Source of the DNA: Dyella jiangningensis
Lineage (GTDB): Bacteria > Pseudomonadota > Gammaproteobacteria > Xanthomonadales > Rhodanobacteraceae
Length of the DNA stretch: 64,000 bases
Assembly: GCF_003264855.1 (NCBI RefSeq)
Contig: NZ_NFZS01000001.1
Coordinates: 62,001-126,000 of the forward strand
Direction of reading: 5' to 3'
Position numbers and translations under genes: made by a program
Notes under the pieces: generated by a model
What the model was told of the DNA's origin: nothing
Database searches by the model: none
What the model saw: the letters and a program-made list of their open reading frames with translations, nothing else
Part shown: in pieces, positions 17,986 to 29,435 of the stretch
How positions within the stretch are numbered: position 1 is the stretch's first letter
Layout of the letters: the number at the start of each line of letters is the position of its first letter

Positions 17986-18001
17986 ATGTAAACGTTTACA
18001 T
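17986..18001. promoter_or_regulatory. LacI-family operator (perfect palindrome)
   Basis: ATGTAAACGTTTACAT is a perfect 16-base palindrome with the central CG typical of LacI/GalR operators. It lies between the divergent GH39 and GH43 genes and overlaps the -35 box of the GH43 promoter, so a bound repressor would block polymerase. No LacI-family gene is in the window. Confidence 0.88.
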
Positions 18002-18023
18002 GGCAGGCCGCGAGTCTTATACA
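17995..18023 (+). promoter_or_regulatory. Sigma-70 promoter of the GH43 gene
   Basis: TTTACA at 17995-18000, 17 bases, then TATACA at 18018-18023. The -35 box is the right half of the LacI-type operator. The GH43 ATG is 76 bases after the -10 box. Confidence 0.7.
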
Positions 18024-18098
18024 GACCGGCCCATCCGATCAATACACGCACTTCGCAGAAGCGCCCGCTGCTGCGCCGCACTGCAGGAGAGTCGGCCC

Positions 18099-19973
18099 AT
18101 GCCTGTGTTCGTTGGTTCTCGCGCCGAGGCGCCCTCAAGCCATTCGCGTCGCTGTCGTTGGGCGGCGGCGCTCGCCGTGGCGCTCGTGTTGGTGGCGCCA
18201 TTTGTTGCAGCGCAAGAGTCGCCATCGCACACCTGGGCCAACCCCGTCGATATCGACTACCGCTACAACTTCGAGCAGATGAACGAGGGCGTCTCGTATC
18301 GCACCGGCGCCGACCCGGCGGTGGTGCGCTACCGCGATGCCTACTACCTGTTCCTCACCCTGGCCGACGGTTATTGGCGTTCCACCGACCTGCTGCACTG
18401 GCAATTCGTCAAACCGAGCCGCTGGCCGTTCGACAGCGAAGTGGCGCCGGCCACGCTGGTGGCGGGCGACAGGCTGTTCCTGATGCAGGCGGCGACGCAG
18501 CCGCGGCCCTTGCTGTATTCCACCGATCCTGCCCATGGACGTCTGGACTTCTGGACGCGCCTGCTGCCGCCGGTCCCGGGCGCGGTCTCCAGCGATGAGC
18601 ACTACACGCTCAAGCCCGGCGAGCTGCCGCCGGGACCGTGGGATCCGGGCCTGTTCCAGGACGAGGACGGCAAGACGTACCTGTACTGGGGTTCGTCCAA
18701 CGTGCACCCCCTGTACGCCGCGCAGCTCGACCTGAAGCTCGGCGACGAGTCGCAAGGCGAGGGCAAGCGCCTCGCCTTCGTCACCCAGCCGCAAGCGCTG
18801 TTCACGCTGCATCCCGCCGAACATGGCTGGGAACGTTTCGGGCAGGACCACACCGACGAACACACGTTGCCTTTCATGGAGGGCGCGTGGATGAATCGCC
18901 AGGGCGATCGCTATTACCTGCAATACGCGGCGCCCGGCACCGAGTACAACGCGTACGGCACCGGCGTGTACGTGGGCAAGGGGCCGCTCGGCCCGTTCGA
19001 GTACGCGCCCTACAACCCCATCGGTGAAAAGCCCGGCGGCTTCGTGCAGGGCGTGGGCCATGGTTCCACCTTCCAGGATGCGTACGGCAACTGGTGGAAC
19101 ACCGGTACCTCGTGGATCGGCAGCAACTGGACCTTCGAGCGCCGCATCGGCCTGTATCGCGCCGGCTTTCATGCGGACGGCCAGATGTGGGTGGACACGC
19201 GCTTCGGCGATTTTCCGCAGCGCATGCCCGATCACCGACTGAAGGAAAACGAAGACACTTTCGCCGGATGGATGCTGCTGTCGTATCGCAAGTCGGCAAG
19301 CGCTTCCTCCGCCTTGCCCGGCCACCCGGCGTCCGACGCCGCCGATGAAAACCCGCGCACGTTCTGGGTCGCGGCAAGCAATACGCCGGGCCAGACGCTC
19401 ACGCTCGATCTCGGCGGTGAACGCACGGTGCGCGCGCTGCAGGTGAACTTCGCCGACTACCAGTCCGGTCGTTACGGCGATGCACCGGACATCGTGGCGC
19501 AATTTCGCATCGAAGGTTCGCGCGACGGCCAGCACTGGGACACGCTGGTGGATCTTTCGCACGAAACGCGCGATCGCCCCGACGCCTATCTCGAACTGCC
19601 GCGCGAAGCGCGCATGCGTTACGTGCGCTATGTGCACGGCCATGTCGGCGCACACACGCTGGCCATCGCCGACCTGCGCGTGTTCGGCAACGCCGACGGC
19701 GCGCCACCCGCCGCGCCGGCACAGGTCACCGCGCGGCGACTGGCCGACACGCGCAACGCGGACATCACCTGGTCGCCTGTGCCCGGTGCCGTCGGCTACA
19801 ACGTGCGCTGGGGTCTTTCCCCCGACCGCTTGCACAGCACTTACCAACGCTTCGCCGACCAGCCGACGAAACTCACCTTGCGTTCGTTGAACAAGGGCGT
19901 GCGCTATGTAGTGGCGGTGGAGGCCTTCGACGAACACGGCGTGTCGGTGTTGTCCGCCACGCAGAACTTCTGA
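18099..19973 (+). CDS. Glycoside hydrolase family 43 with discoidin-like and Fn3 modules, secreted
   Basis: 624 residues. The ATG at 18099 has AGGAGA about 10 bases upstream and a signal sequence (RRCRWAAALAVALVLVAPF). The five-bladed propeller (about residues 45-400) carries the three acidic residues: Asp in GADPAVVRYRDAYYLF, Asp in WDPGLFQDEDGKTYLYWG, and Glu in FMEGAWMNRQGDRYYLQYA. Residues about 410-520 look like an F5/8C (CBM32-like) sugar-binding domain (TLDLGGERTVRALQVNFADY), and about 540-624 like a fibronectin type III domain. GH43 enzymes act on arabinose- and xylose-containing polymers; exact specificity is not readable. It pairs with the divergent GH39 gene under one operator. Confidence 0.92.
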   Translation: MPVFVGSRAEAPSSHSRRCRWAAALAVALVLVAPFVAAQESPSHTWANPVDIDYRYNFEQMNEGVSYRTGADPAVVRYRDAYYLFLTLADGYWRSTDLLHWQFVKPSRWPFDSEVAPATLVAGDRLFLMQAATQPRPLLYSTDPAHGRLDFWTRLLPPVPGAVSSDEHYTLKPGELPPGPWDPGLFQDEDGKTYLYWGSSNVHPLYAAQLDLKLGDESQGEGKRLAFVTQPQALFTLHPAEHGWERFGQDHTDEHTLPFMEGAWMNRQGDRYYLQYAAPGTEYNAYGTGVYVGKGPLGPFEYAPYNPIGEKPGGFVQGVGHGSTFQDAYGNWWNTGTSWIGSNWTFERRIGLYRAGFHADGQMWVDTRFGDFPQRMPDHRLKENEDTFAGWMLLSYRKSASASSALPGHPASDAADENPRTFWVAASNTPGQTLTLDLGGERTVRALQVNFADYQSGRYGDAPDIVAQFRIEGSRDGQHWDTLVDLSHETRDRPDAYLELPREARMRYVRYVHGHVGAHTLAIADLRVFGNADGAPPAAPAQVTARRLADTRNADITWSPVPGAVGYNVRWGLSPDRLHSTYQRFADQPTKLTLRSLNKGVRYVVAVEAFDEHGVSVLSATQNF

Positions 19974-20050
19974 CGTTCGCGCTCAACGTGAAGGCGGCGT
20001 CCATGTGCGCTGCGGCGTGGCGATGACGCGGTTCCGTGCAAAGATCGGGC

Positions 20051-20569
20051 ATGGCCCGAACCCTGCTGGCACTCCTGGTTCCCGAAGCCGATCCCGTCGT
20101 CGCCAGTTTCCGGGATCAGCACGATCCCTCGGCGCGTCGCGGACTGGGCGCGCACATCACGCTCATCTACCCGTTCGTGGAAAGCGAGCTGCTGTCGGCC
20201 GGCGTGCTGGCGCGTCTGCGCGACACGATCGCCGAGGTACCCGCGCCGATGTTCCGCCTGCATGAGGTGCGCACCTTTCCCGCGGTGGTGTGGCTGGCGC
20301 CCGAACCGACGCGCTCCATCATGCAGCTGGCCTCGGCGCTGGAACATGCCTTTCCCGAACAGCCCATCGGCGGCGGCGCCTTTCCCGAATTCGTTCCGCA
20401 TCTCACGGTGGCCCGACGCGTGCCGCAGGAAAAGGAAGCGATCGCCAACGAGGTAAGGGCGCGCATCGCCGACTACGGCCCGATCTACTGCTGGTGCGAT
20501 AGCGTCGCGTTGCTGGTCAACGAGGATCGCCGCTGGCACCGGCTGGCGGAGTTTCCCTTGTTGCATTGA
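20051..20569 (+). CDS. 2'-5' RNA ligase/cyclic phosphodiesterase superfamily protein
   Basis: 172-residue 2H phosphoesterase. The two HxT/S-type motifs that define the family are visible: HITLIYPF (about residue 36) and HLTVARRV (about residue 118). The start at 20051 (MARTLLALLVPE) lies just before the first beta-strand. These enzymes act on cyclic phosphate ends of RNA or nucleotides, but the substrate here is unknown. It lies 77 bases after the GH43 gene, convergent with the FUSC gene, and is probably functionally separate from the glycosidases. Confidence 0.85.
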   Translation: MARTLLALLVPEADPVVASFRDQHDPSARRGLGAHITLIYPFVESELLSAGVLARLRDTIAEVPAPMFRLHEVRTFPAVVWLAPEPTRSIMQLASALEHAFPEQPIGGGAFPEFVPHLTVARRVPQEKEAIANEVRARIADYGPIYCWCDSVALLVNEDRRWHRLAEFPLLH

Positions 20570-20587
20570 GCGTGGCGGCAGAAGCCG

Positions 20588-22063
20588 TTATGCCTCGCCT
20601 GCCGTTGGCTGTGTCGTCGCTGCGGCCATCGTCGGCGCTGGCGTGGGCCTCGGCTCAAGGGCGCATGCCTGCATCGATCGCTGCAGATGTTGCAGCGCCG
20701 GCAGCAGCGCTTCGGGTTCGCGCAAGGCTTTTCGTGCGGAGCCGACGGCGTGCCGCAAACTGCCCGGCGGATTGCCTCGCGCGATCACCGTGCGGGCGCA
20801 GGCGCGACAGGCGAGCAAGGTGTCGGCCCAGTCCGCCGGCTGCAGTGGCCGCGTTCGGCGCGTCAACCAGCGCACTGCCCTGAACGGTGCTGCGACTTGC
20901 GCCACGAGCTCCATCGCCTCCTCGACCTGCGCCGCCTGGCGTTTCGACGCCGGGTCGAGCGCGTCGGCGAGCACTGCCAGCGCGTCGGCGAGGCGACGAC
21001 GCAATACGTCGGTGGAACGCACGGGCAGCACCCACCAGGCAGCGCTCACGCCGATCACGGCACCGATGACGATTTCTTCCAGCCGCAGCCACAGCATCGC
21101 CGACGGCGTGTCCCCATCGAATCCTTGCAGCAAGGCCAGCGCCACGGTGACGAACAAGGCCCACCATGCATAGGCGAACGGGCGCAGCCAGACACCGAGG
21201 AACAGCGCACCGAGTATCAGCGCGCCCGTGGCTCTTCCGTCCAGTCCGAGGTGCAGGCTGAACAGCAGGGCGACCGCCGTGCCCGCGGCGGCGCCGAGCA
21301 CACGCATGCCGCTCTTGTAGAGCACGTCGAGTCGTCCGCGGTTGCCGCTGTTGACGATGAAGGCGGTGAGTACGATCCATGCCCATCGCTCGGCGAAGCA
21401 CAGGTAACCTACGATGAAGGCCGCGGCGAGCGCCACCGCCATCTGCACCGCCATGCGCGTGCTGGCCGCGGTGCGCGGGGCGCCCTCGCGCACCGCGGTC
21501 AGCGTCGTCGATGCATCCTCTGGCGCGATCGTCTGCAACGTCAGGAGCTTCACCAACTGGTGGAAGACGTTGACCCAGAACAAGGCCAACAGCGCGATCA
21601 CCACCGGCGCCAGCCACGATGGCAGCAGACCGCCTGTCGCGGCATGGACATGCGGCACCGTCAGCAGGGTGACGAAGGGCAGCGCAATCAGGCTGCCCGC
21701 GCGACGCGCCATGGATCCGAAGCGGCGAAGCCAGATCGGCAACGCCATGCCGGCGACGAAGACCGCTGCGCCCAGCCACGGCCAGTGATGCAGCAGCCAG
21801 CCCACGCCGAGCGCGGCAAAGGCCACCGCCGGCAGGACCAGGGCGGCCTCGATGCGGCCGCGACCGTCGCGGTCCAGTTGGCTGCGCGACAGCGACAAGG
21901 CGAGCACCACGCCCAACACGGCCGGTCCCGGCCCTGGCGCTAGCGCCGTCGCGCAAAGCAGGGTGGCGAGCGCGGCCAGCATGGTCGCCGTGGCTTCGAT
22001 CCCTGCCTGGAACAGCGGCGAAAGACGTCGTGTGCTTTGCGATGGGGCGGCGTCGATGGTCAT
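20588..22063 (-). CDS. FUSC-family inner-membrane transporter (aromatic acid exporter-like)
   Basis: 491 residues with two blocks of membrane helices (about residues 25-170 and 210-350), the repeated FUSC layout, and a cytoplasmic C-terminal helical region (about 355-470). Typical segments are PAVLGVVLALSLSRSQLDRD and FAERWAWIVLTAFIVNSGNR, the latter being the FUSC signature region. Family members such as AaeB export aromatic carboxylic acids, but many are uncharacterised and no AaeA-like adaptor gene lies nearby. It is divergent from the AraC-type regulator 22239-22688, which may control it. Confidence 0.85.
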   Translation of the reverse strand: MTIDAAPSQSTRRLSPLFQAGIEATATMLAALATLLCATALAPGPGPAVLGVVLALSLSRSQLDRDGRGRIEAALVLPAVAFAALGVGWLLHHWPWLGAAVFVAGMALPIWLRRFGSMARRAGSLIALPFVTLLTVPHVHAATGGLLPSWLAPVVIALLALFWVNVFHQLVKLLTLQTIAPEDASTTLTAVREGAPRTAASTRMAVQMAVALAAAFIVGYLCFAERWAWIVLTAFIVNSGNRGRLDVLYKSGMRVLGAAAGTAVALLFSLHLGLDGRATGALILGALFLGVWLRPFAYAWWALFVTVALALLQGFDGDTPSAMLWLRLEEIVIGAVIGVSAAWWVLPVRSTDVLRRRLADALAVLADALDPASKRQAAQVEEAMELVAQVAAPFRAVRWLTRRTRPLQPADWADTLLACRACARTVIARGNPPGSLRHAVGSARKALREPEALLPALQHLQRSMQACALEPRPTPAPTMAAATTQPTAGEA

Positions 22064-22238
22064 GCGGATCCTTGGCGTGCCTGCCAGCGTAACGGACAGT
22101 CACGCGCATGCGCGGACACGCGCGGCTCCCGGCGACGGCACACACTACACGCAACCCACGACAGGTTCGTGCGCGGGTTCCAGAACACGCGGACCACCGC
22201 ACTTGAGCCGCCTGGCGCGAAGTGACACGATTCCGACG

Positions 22239-22688
22239 ATGACGAGCCGACCTGACGACGTGCAACGCCTGCGCGATCTCGCGCGCCTGCGTCGTGTCCG
22301 CGATCGCATGGATCGCGAGTACGCGCAGCCACTGGACGTCGAAGCGCTGGCCCAGGGCGTAGGCATGTCGGCCGGACATCTCAGCCGGCAGTTCCGCGCC
22401 GCCTATGGCGAATCGCCGTACGCCTATCTGATGACGCGCCGCATCGAGCGCGCGATGACGCTGCTGCGTCATGGCGAGCTCAGCGTGACGGAGGTCTGCT
22501 TCGAGGTCGGCTGCTCCTCGCTCGGCACCTTCAGCACGCGCTTCACCGAACTGGTCGGCATGTCGCCCAGCGTCTACAAGGCCGAGCAGGCGCAGGCGAC
22601 GGCGGGCATGCCTTCGTGCGTGGCGAGGCAGGTCACGCGACCGATCAGGAATCGAGAAGCGAAGGCCGGCGAGCCGCAACTAGACTGA
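22239..22688 (+). CDS. Short AraC-family transcriptional regulator
   Basis: 149 residues, essentially only the AraC DNA-binding domain. Two helix-turn-helix units are visible: PLDVEALAQGVGMSAGHLSR (about residues 30-50), then ELSVTEVCFEVGCSSLGTFS with RFTELVGMSPSVYK (about 84-115). There is no N-terminal ligand domain, so it may respond through a partner or constitutively, as MarA/SoxS-type proteins do. I chose the ATG at 22239; longer in-frame starts would overlap the FUSC gene. The VOC gene starts 38 bases after its stop and the UvrA2-like gene follows, so the three look like one transcript. Confidence 0.88.
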   Translation: MTSRPDDVQRLRDLARLRRVRDRMDREYAQPLDVEALAQGVGMSAGHLSRQFRAAYGESPYAYLMTRRIERAMTLLRHGELSVTEVCFEVGCSSLGTFSTRFTELVGMSPSVYKAEQAQATAGMPSCVARQVTRPIRNREAKAGEPQLD

Positions 22689-22725
22689 TCGCCATGGACC
22701 TCGCCACCCACTGAGAGAGACCGTC

Positions 22726-23136
22726 ATGGACATCACCATCCACTCCAGCTTCCTTCCGCAGAACGACCCCGAAGCCGCCATCGCGTTCTATCGCGACACG
22801 CTGGGATTCGAAGTGCGCAACGACGTCGGCTATGGCGGCAAGCGCTGGATCACCGTCGGGCCAACGGGCCAGCCGGGAGTTTCCATCGTGCTGTACCCGC
22901 CGGAAGCCAGCCCCGGCATCACTGACGACGAGCGCCGCACCATCGCGGAGATGATGGCCAAGGGCACCTTCGGCATCGTCCTGCTGGCGACGCACGACCT
23001 CGCGGGCGCGTTCGAGCGCCTGCAAGCACGTGACGCTGACATCGTGCAGGAGCCCACCGACCAGCCGTACGGCGTGCGCGACTGCGCGGTTCGCGACCCC
23101 GCCGGCAACATGATCCGCATCCAGCAGCTGCGCTGA
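22726..23136 (+). CDS. VOC (glyoxalase/bleomycin resistance/dioxygenase fold) protein
   Basis: 136 residues with the paired beta-alpha-beta-beta-beta modules of the VOC fold: the first from DITIHSSFLPQNDPEAAIAFYRD and the second from GTFGIVLLATHDLAGAFERL to VRDPAGNMIRIQQ. A good AGAGA ribosome site precedes the ATG. VOC proteins bind metal or sequester drugs, and the small single-domain form is typical of resistance proteins and of unassigned enzymes. It is placed between an AraC regulator and a UvrA2-like ATPase, 28 bases before the latter, which suggests a role in handling a toxic compound. That role is inference. Confidence 0.88.
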   Translation: MDITIHSSFLPQNDPEAAIAFYRDTLGFEVRNDVGYGGKRWITVGPTGQPGVSIVLYPPEASPGITDDERRTIAEMMAKGTFGIVLLATHDLAGAFERLQARDADIVQEPTDQPYGVRDCAVRDPAGNMIRIQQLR

Positions 23137-23164
23137 TCGGCGCCAACGCCAGGGAACGACACGC

Positions 23165-25582
<2,418 letters not shown>

Positions 25583-25597
25583 TCGGGCAGCGGGCGG

Positions 25598-25945
25598 TCA
25601 GGCCTTCCTGAGGAAGCAGACCTTCAGCACAAGACCCTTGATCTTGTCGGAGTTGCCTTCGATGTGTTCCGCATCGCCGTCCACCAGGCGGATGTTGCGG
25701 ATCACGGTGCCCTGCTTGAGCGGGATGGAGGAGCCCTTCACCTTGAGGTCCTTGATCACCACCACCGAGTCGCCGCTCTCGAGCACGTTGCCGTTGACGT
25801 CGCGCACGACGAGTTCGGCCTCGTCCGATGGCGCGGCCACCTGCGGCCATTCATGGCTGCAATCCGGGCAGATGTAGTGGTCGCCGTCAGGATAGGTGTT
25901 TTCCATGCCGCAGAGCGGGCAGGCGGGAATCTGGGACATCGGCAT
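25598..25945 (-). CDS. yjdM: YjdM/PhnA-family zinc-ribbon protein
   Basis: 115 residues. An N-terminal zinc ribbon (CPLCGMENTYPDGDHYICPD, then CSHEW) precedes a small beta domain with DSVVVIKDLKVKGSS and IKGLVLKVCFLRKA, the standard PhnA/YjdM layout. The old name 'alkylphosphonate utilisation protein' comes from neighbouring genes in E. coli; its biochemical role is not established. The start may be at 25945 or at the second Met at 25939. It converges on the UvrA2-like gene with 15 bases between. Confidence 0.93.
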   Translation of the reverse strand: MPMSQIPACPLCGMENTYPDGDHYICPDCSHEWPQVAAPSDEAELVVRDVNGNVLESGDSVVVIKDLKVKGSSIPLKQGTVIRNIRLVDGDAEHIEGNSDKIKGLVLKVCFLRKA

Positions 25946-26144
25946 GGGGGCTCACCGTTTGCAAAGGCCCGCCATTGTACGCGCTCGCCCCGGATGTCCT
26001 GCCGCCGCGCCGATACCTCACGCTTTCTCACCTGGCTCACGGCTTGCCGTGATGGAGCTGGCGCTGCGCCTTGATGAGCATAGGCCGGCGCGACGTCCGG
26101 CAAAGGACGTCGGCGCCGACATCAGGCGGAGCAAGAGGAACACC

Positions 26145-26531
26145 GTGTACCACGAAGTGACCGGTACCCTGACGCGGGCATTGAGCGTCGTCGAGGCGTT
26201 CCGGGCGTTTGCCAATGAGGCGATGGCGACCGGCAAGCTGGCCAAACCCATGGCTTCGACCCTGCACCAGTCGGCCGACGAGGCGGCCCGACGAATGCGC
26301 GGCGCGCTGGAGCATCCCACACTGGCGTCGATCCCGGCCGACCTGAGCAAAAGCCTGAAGGACAGCATCGTCGACCTCGAAACCCTGGGCGAACTGGCCC
26401 TGCTCGCCGTGAGCCACGAGCTCACGCCCAGGAACGCCCTGCACCTCGCGCACGGCCTGAGTTACACCGCCAACAAGACCGCCGAAACGCTGCTGCGGGC
26501 CAGTCGCCTGTTCAACAGCACCGTGGGCTAG
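26145..26531 (+). CDS. Small helical protein of unknown function
   Basis: 128 residues if translation begins at the GTG at 26145, which has AGAGGA six bases upstream; an ATG at 26052 has no ribosome site. I do not recognise the family. The sequence looks all-helical, with many Ala, Leu and Ser residues (TLTRALSVVEAFRAFANEAM, then SLKDSIVDLETLGELALLAVS), and no signal or membrane helix. The helical, amphipathic character vaguely recalls phasin-like proteins, but there is no motif to support that. It stands alone between yjdM and the alcohol dehydrogenase. The 245 bases after it hold nothing I can identify. Confidence 0.6.
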   Translation: MYHEVTGTLTRALSVVEAFRAFANEAMATGKLAKPMASTLHQSADEAARRMRGALEHPTLASIPADLSKSLKDSIVDLETLGELALLAVSHELTPRNALHLAHGLSYTANKTAETLLRASRLFNSTVG

Positions 26532-26776
26532 TGACGCGTGTCCATAACCTCGCGTAGCTGCCTGTTTCTGGCCCGTCGTTTGTTGGTTCAACCGATTGGC
26601 GGCACAAACATTGATTCTGCAGCTACGTAGGACAGGTCTTTCGCCACGCCCGCCAGTACAGCACCGGGGGCGAGTGATGCCGTACGCCCGGACGTCGAGT
26701 GGCGAGCGCATGCAATGGACAGCGGATGTAGCGGACGTCTTGGGCTCGACGCGGCGCGCTGAGCCCTCTGCAGGCC

Positions 26777-27793
26777 TTACACTCGAAGCAGTGTCTTGAT
26801 CGCCCGTCGTTCGTCCATGGCGCGATAGCCTTCGGCGACGTCGGCCAACGGGATTGCCAGATCGAACACCTTGCCCGGATTGATCTTGCGCGTGAGCACG
26901 AGGTCCATCAGGTGTGGCAGGAAACGGCGCACCGGGGCGGGACCGCCGAGCATGCCGACCTGCGCGAAGAACAGCGACTGCCCATCGAATTCCACGCCGT
27001 GGGGGACGCCGACGTAGCCGACCATGGCGCCTGGGCGCGCGCTCTGCAATGCCTGCCGCATCGACTCCTGGGTACCCACGCATTCGAGGACCGAGTCCGC
27101 ACCCACGCCGCCGGTAAGCGCCTTGATCTGAGCGACGCCGGCTTCGCCGCGTTCCGTCACGATGTCCGTCGCGCCGTATTCCAAAGCGAGCTCCTGTCGG
27201 TGCTTGTGGCGGCTCATGGCTATGATTCGCCCAGCCCCCATCTGCTTGGCCGACAACACGCCCATCAGGCCCACGGCGCCATCGCCGACGACCACCACCG
27301 TCGAGCCGGGCTGTACGCGCGCGGCATCCGCGGCATACCAACCGGTACCGAGTACGTCAGATACGGCAAGCAGGCTGGGAATGAGATCTTCCGGCGGTAC
27401 CTCGGGCGTCGCGACGAGCGTGCCGTCGGCCAGCGGTACGCGCGCATAGGGCGCCTGCGCGCCGCTCATGAACTCGCGCTGCACGCAAGACGACTGGAAG
27501 CCATGCTGGCAATGCGGGCAGGTGTTGTCGGAAAGGCAGAACGAGCCGACCACGAACTGTCCCGGCTTGACCGTCGTCACGTCGCTGCCGACGTCGACGA
27601 CGATGCCGCAATACTCATGCCCCATATGCGCCGGGCCATTCATGGGCTGCAAACCGCGATAGGGCCACAAGTCCGATCCGCAGATGCACGAGGCGGACAG
27701 TTTGATGATGGCGTCGGTGGGCAACAGGATCCTGGGTTCCTCGACGTGCTCGAAGCGAACATCGCCGGGGCCGTGCAGAACGGTGGCAAGCAT
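26777..27793 (-). CDS. Zinc-dependent medium-chain alcohol dehydrogenase
   Basis: 338 residues. The catalytic zinc site appears in SCICGSDLWPYRG (Cys, about residue 37) and HMGHEYCGIV (His-Glu, about residue 57). The structural-zinc cysteines occur in NTCPHCQHGFQSSC (about residues 90-103), where the second-to-last position is unusual. The Rossmann motif is VVVVGDGAVGLMGV (about residue 165), indicating NAD(P) binding. Substrate range is not readable. It lies 71 bases after the cupin gene on the same strand, opposite a LysR gene, so it is probably part of a LysR-controlled unit for an alcohol or aldehyde. Confidence 0.93.
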   Translation of the reverse strand: MLATVLHGPGDVRFEHVEEPRILLPTDAIIKLSASCICGSDLWPYRGLQPMNGPAHMGHEYCGIVVDVGSDVTTVKPGQFVVGSFCLSDNTCPHCQHGFQSSCVQREFMSGAQAPYARVPLADGTLVATPEVPPEDLIPSLLAVSDVLGTGWYAADAARVQPGSTVVVVGDGAVGLMGVLSAKQMGAGRIIAMSRHKHRQELALEYGATDIVTERGEAGVAQIKALTGGVGADSVLECVGTQESMRQALQSARPGAMVGYVGVPHGVEFDGQSLFFAQVGMLGGPAPVRRFLPHLMDLVLTRKINPGKVFDLAIPLADVAEGYRAMDERRAIKTLLRV

Positions 27794-27864
27794 GGTGGGT
27801 CTCCAAAGTCGTTCAGGAGCGTCGTTCGCTCACGGAGGTCATGGAACGGATGCGTACGGCGTGG

Positions 27865-28284
27865 TCAGTCGTCGTGCGCCACGGGCGCGCCGTACACGTC
27901 GTCCGGCACGGGCTCCAGCCAATCCACCGGCGACTCGTTCATCCACTCCTGGATGGCGATATGGCTCATGGCGGTGGACCCGGTCGCGCCGTGCCAGTGT
28001 TTCTGGCCGCAGTTGCAGAACACCACGTCCCCCGCGCGGATCTCCTTCTTCGGCCCACCCCAGCATTGGGTCCAGCCCACGCCGGAGAGCACTACCAGAT
28101 GTTGGCCGAGCGGATGCGTGTGCCAGTTGGTTCGTGCACCCGGCTCGAAAGTGACGAGCGCGGCAGACACCCGGCCTGGCTCGGCGGGATCGAACAGCGG
28201 GTCGATGCGGGCATTGCCCGTGAACCAGTTGGCGGGCCCCTTCACCGAGGGACGGGATCCGTTTCGAAAAATGCGCATCTGCAT
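27865..28284 (-). CDS. Cupin-domain protein
   Basis: 139 residues from the ATG at 28284, which has GGAG about 8 bases upstream. Cupin motif 1 is visible as [20 protein letters not shown] (three His and a Glu-replacing Gln), and motif 2 as [16 protein letters not shown]. The family resembles carboxymuconolactone-decarboxylase-associated cupins found near alcohol dehydrogenases and tautomerases. Role could be metal-dependent catalysis or sensing; neither is shown. It is the first gene after the shared regulatory region with the LysR gene, followed by the alcohol dehydrogenase. Confidence 0.88.
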   Translation of the reverse strand: MQMRIFRNGSRPSVKGPANWFTGNARIDPLFDPAEPGRVSAALVTFEPGARTNWHTHPLGQHLVVLSGVGWTQCWGGPKKEIRAGDVVFCNCGQKHWHGATGSTAMSHIAIQEWMNESPVDWLEPVPDDVYGAPVAHDD

Positions 28285-28366
28285 GGGTGACTCCGGATGA
28301 CGTGACCCTGCACAGTCTGAGCCCCGGATTGGCCCGGAACTAGCTGATGAATGCTTACATGGTCTA

Positions 28367-28382
28367 TAAGTTTTACTACTTA
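28367..28382. promoter_or_regulatory. Candidate LysR box between cupin and LysR genes
   Basis: TAAGT (28367-28371) and ACTTA (28378-28382) form an inverted repeat around TTTACT within an AT-rich patch, 23 bases before the LysR ATG. Its shape fits the T-N11-A type site. Assigned by position and symmetry. Confidence 0.45.
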
Positions 28383-28404
28383 ATGGACGTGCCACACTTC
28401 GGTC

Positions 28405-29316
28405 ATGGCCAAACGCAACCTCAACGATCTGCAGACCTTCGTGGTGGTGGCCCGCGAGGGCAGCTTTACCCGGGCCGCAGCTCAGCTGGGCGTGACCCAA
28501 TCGGCGCTCAGTCAGTCGATACGCCAGTTGGAGGCGCGACTGGACATCCGCTTGCTGACACGCACCACACGCAGCGTGTCGCCGACAGAGGCGGGTGAAC
28601 GGCTCCTGCAAAAGGTGGGGCAGCGCTTCGACGAGATCGAGGCCGAACTCGACGCGCTGACCGAACTGCGCGACAAACCTGCCGGCAACGTGCGCATCAC
28701 CTGTGGTGACCACGTGCTGCGAACCACCATCCTGCCCAAGGTGATGCCGTTGCTGCGTGCCTACCCGGATGTGCGGATCGAGTTTGACCTCAGCTATGGC
28801 TTCAGGGACATCGTCGCCGATCGCTTCGATGCAGGCGTGCGACTGGGCGAGAGCATCGACAAGGACATGATCGCCATGCCCATCGGGCCGCCGCTGAGAA
28901 TGGCAGCCGTGGCATCGCCGTCCTACCTGGCCTCCCGCGCCCCACCGAAAAAGCCACAGGACCTCCTGTCCCACACCTGCATCAACATGCGTCTGCCCAC
29001 GTACGGCGGTCTCTATGCGTGGGAGTTCGAACGTCGCGGGCGTCCGGTGAACGTGCATGTCGAAGGCCAACTGACCTTCAATACCTCGCCGCTGATCGTG
29101 CAAGCAGCGTTGGAGGGCATGGGCGTGGCGTTTCTTCCGGAGGAAGAGTTTGCACCCCATGTGGCTGAGGGCCGTCTCGTCCGCATGCTGGAGGATTGGT
29201 GTCCCTTCTTTCCGGGCTACTACCTCTACTACCCCAGCCGTCGGCAGCCGTCGCCTGCGTTCAAATTGGTACTTGAGGCGCTGCGTCTAACAGGGCGTCA
29301 CGGCACTGCCGCGTAG
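28405..29316 (+). CDS. LysR-family transcriptional regulator
   Basis: 303 residues. The winged helix is clear ([20 protein letters not shown], then [20 protein letters not shown], about residues 10-60), followed by a substrate-binding-like domain that includes [20 protein letters not shown] and [14 protein letters not shown]. It is divergent from the cupin/alcohol dehydrogenase genes with a 120-base shared region containing a candidate operator. A tautomerase gene lies 119 bases downstream on the same strand, and this mixture is frequent in Proteobacteria. The inducer is unknown. Confidence 0.92.
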   Translation: MAKRNLNDLQTFVVVAREGSFTRAAAQLGVTQSALSQSIRQLEARLDIRLLTRTTRSVSPTEAGERLLQKVGQRFDEIEAELDALTELRDKPAGNVRITCGDHVLRTTILPKVMPLLRAYPDVRIEFDLSYGFRDIVADRFDAGVRLGESIDKDMIAMPIGPPLRMAAVASPSYLASRAPPKKPQDLLSHTCINMRLPTYGGLYAWEFERRGRPVNVHVEGQLTFNTSPLIVQAALEGMGVAFLPEEEFAPHVAEGRLVRMLEDWCPFFPGYYLYYPSRRQPSPAFKLVLEALRLTGRHGTAA

Positions 29317-29435
29317 GTAGCCAGCCGATGCAAGGGGAGATGCAATTCGGCCGTATTAGCGAACGCCTGCAGCAATCCACGTGGCGCGAACGCGCGGCCT
29401 GACCCCTACTCATTTGGATCACTACGGAGAACACC

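Noticed and set aside
16147..18225. A 612-residue reading of the GH39 gene starting at 18225
   Set aside because: It would place coding sequence across the LacI-type operator and before a clear signal peptide that starts at 17934.
28285..29160. A long minus-strand extension of the cupin frame
   Set aside because: It is antisense to the LysR gene. The cupin's own ATG at 28284 has a ribosome site and starts at the domain edge.
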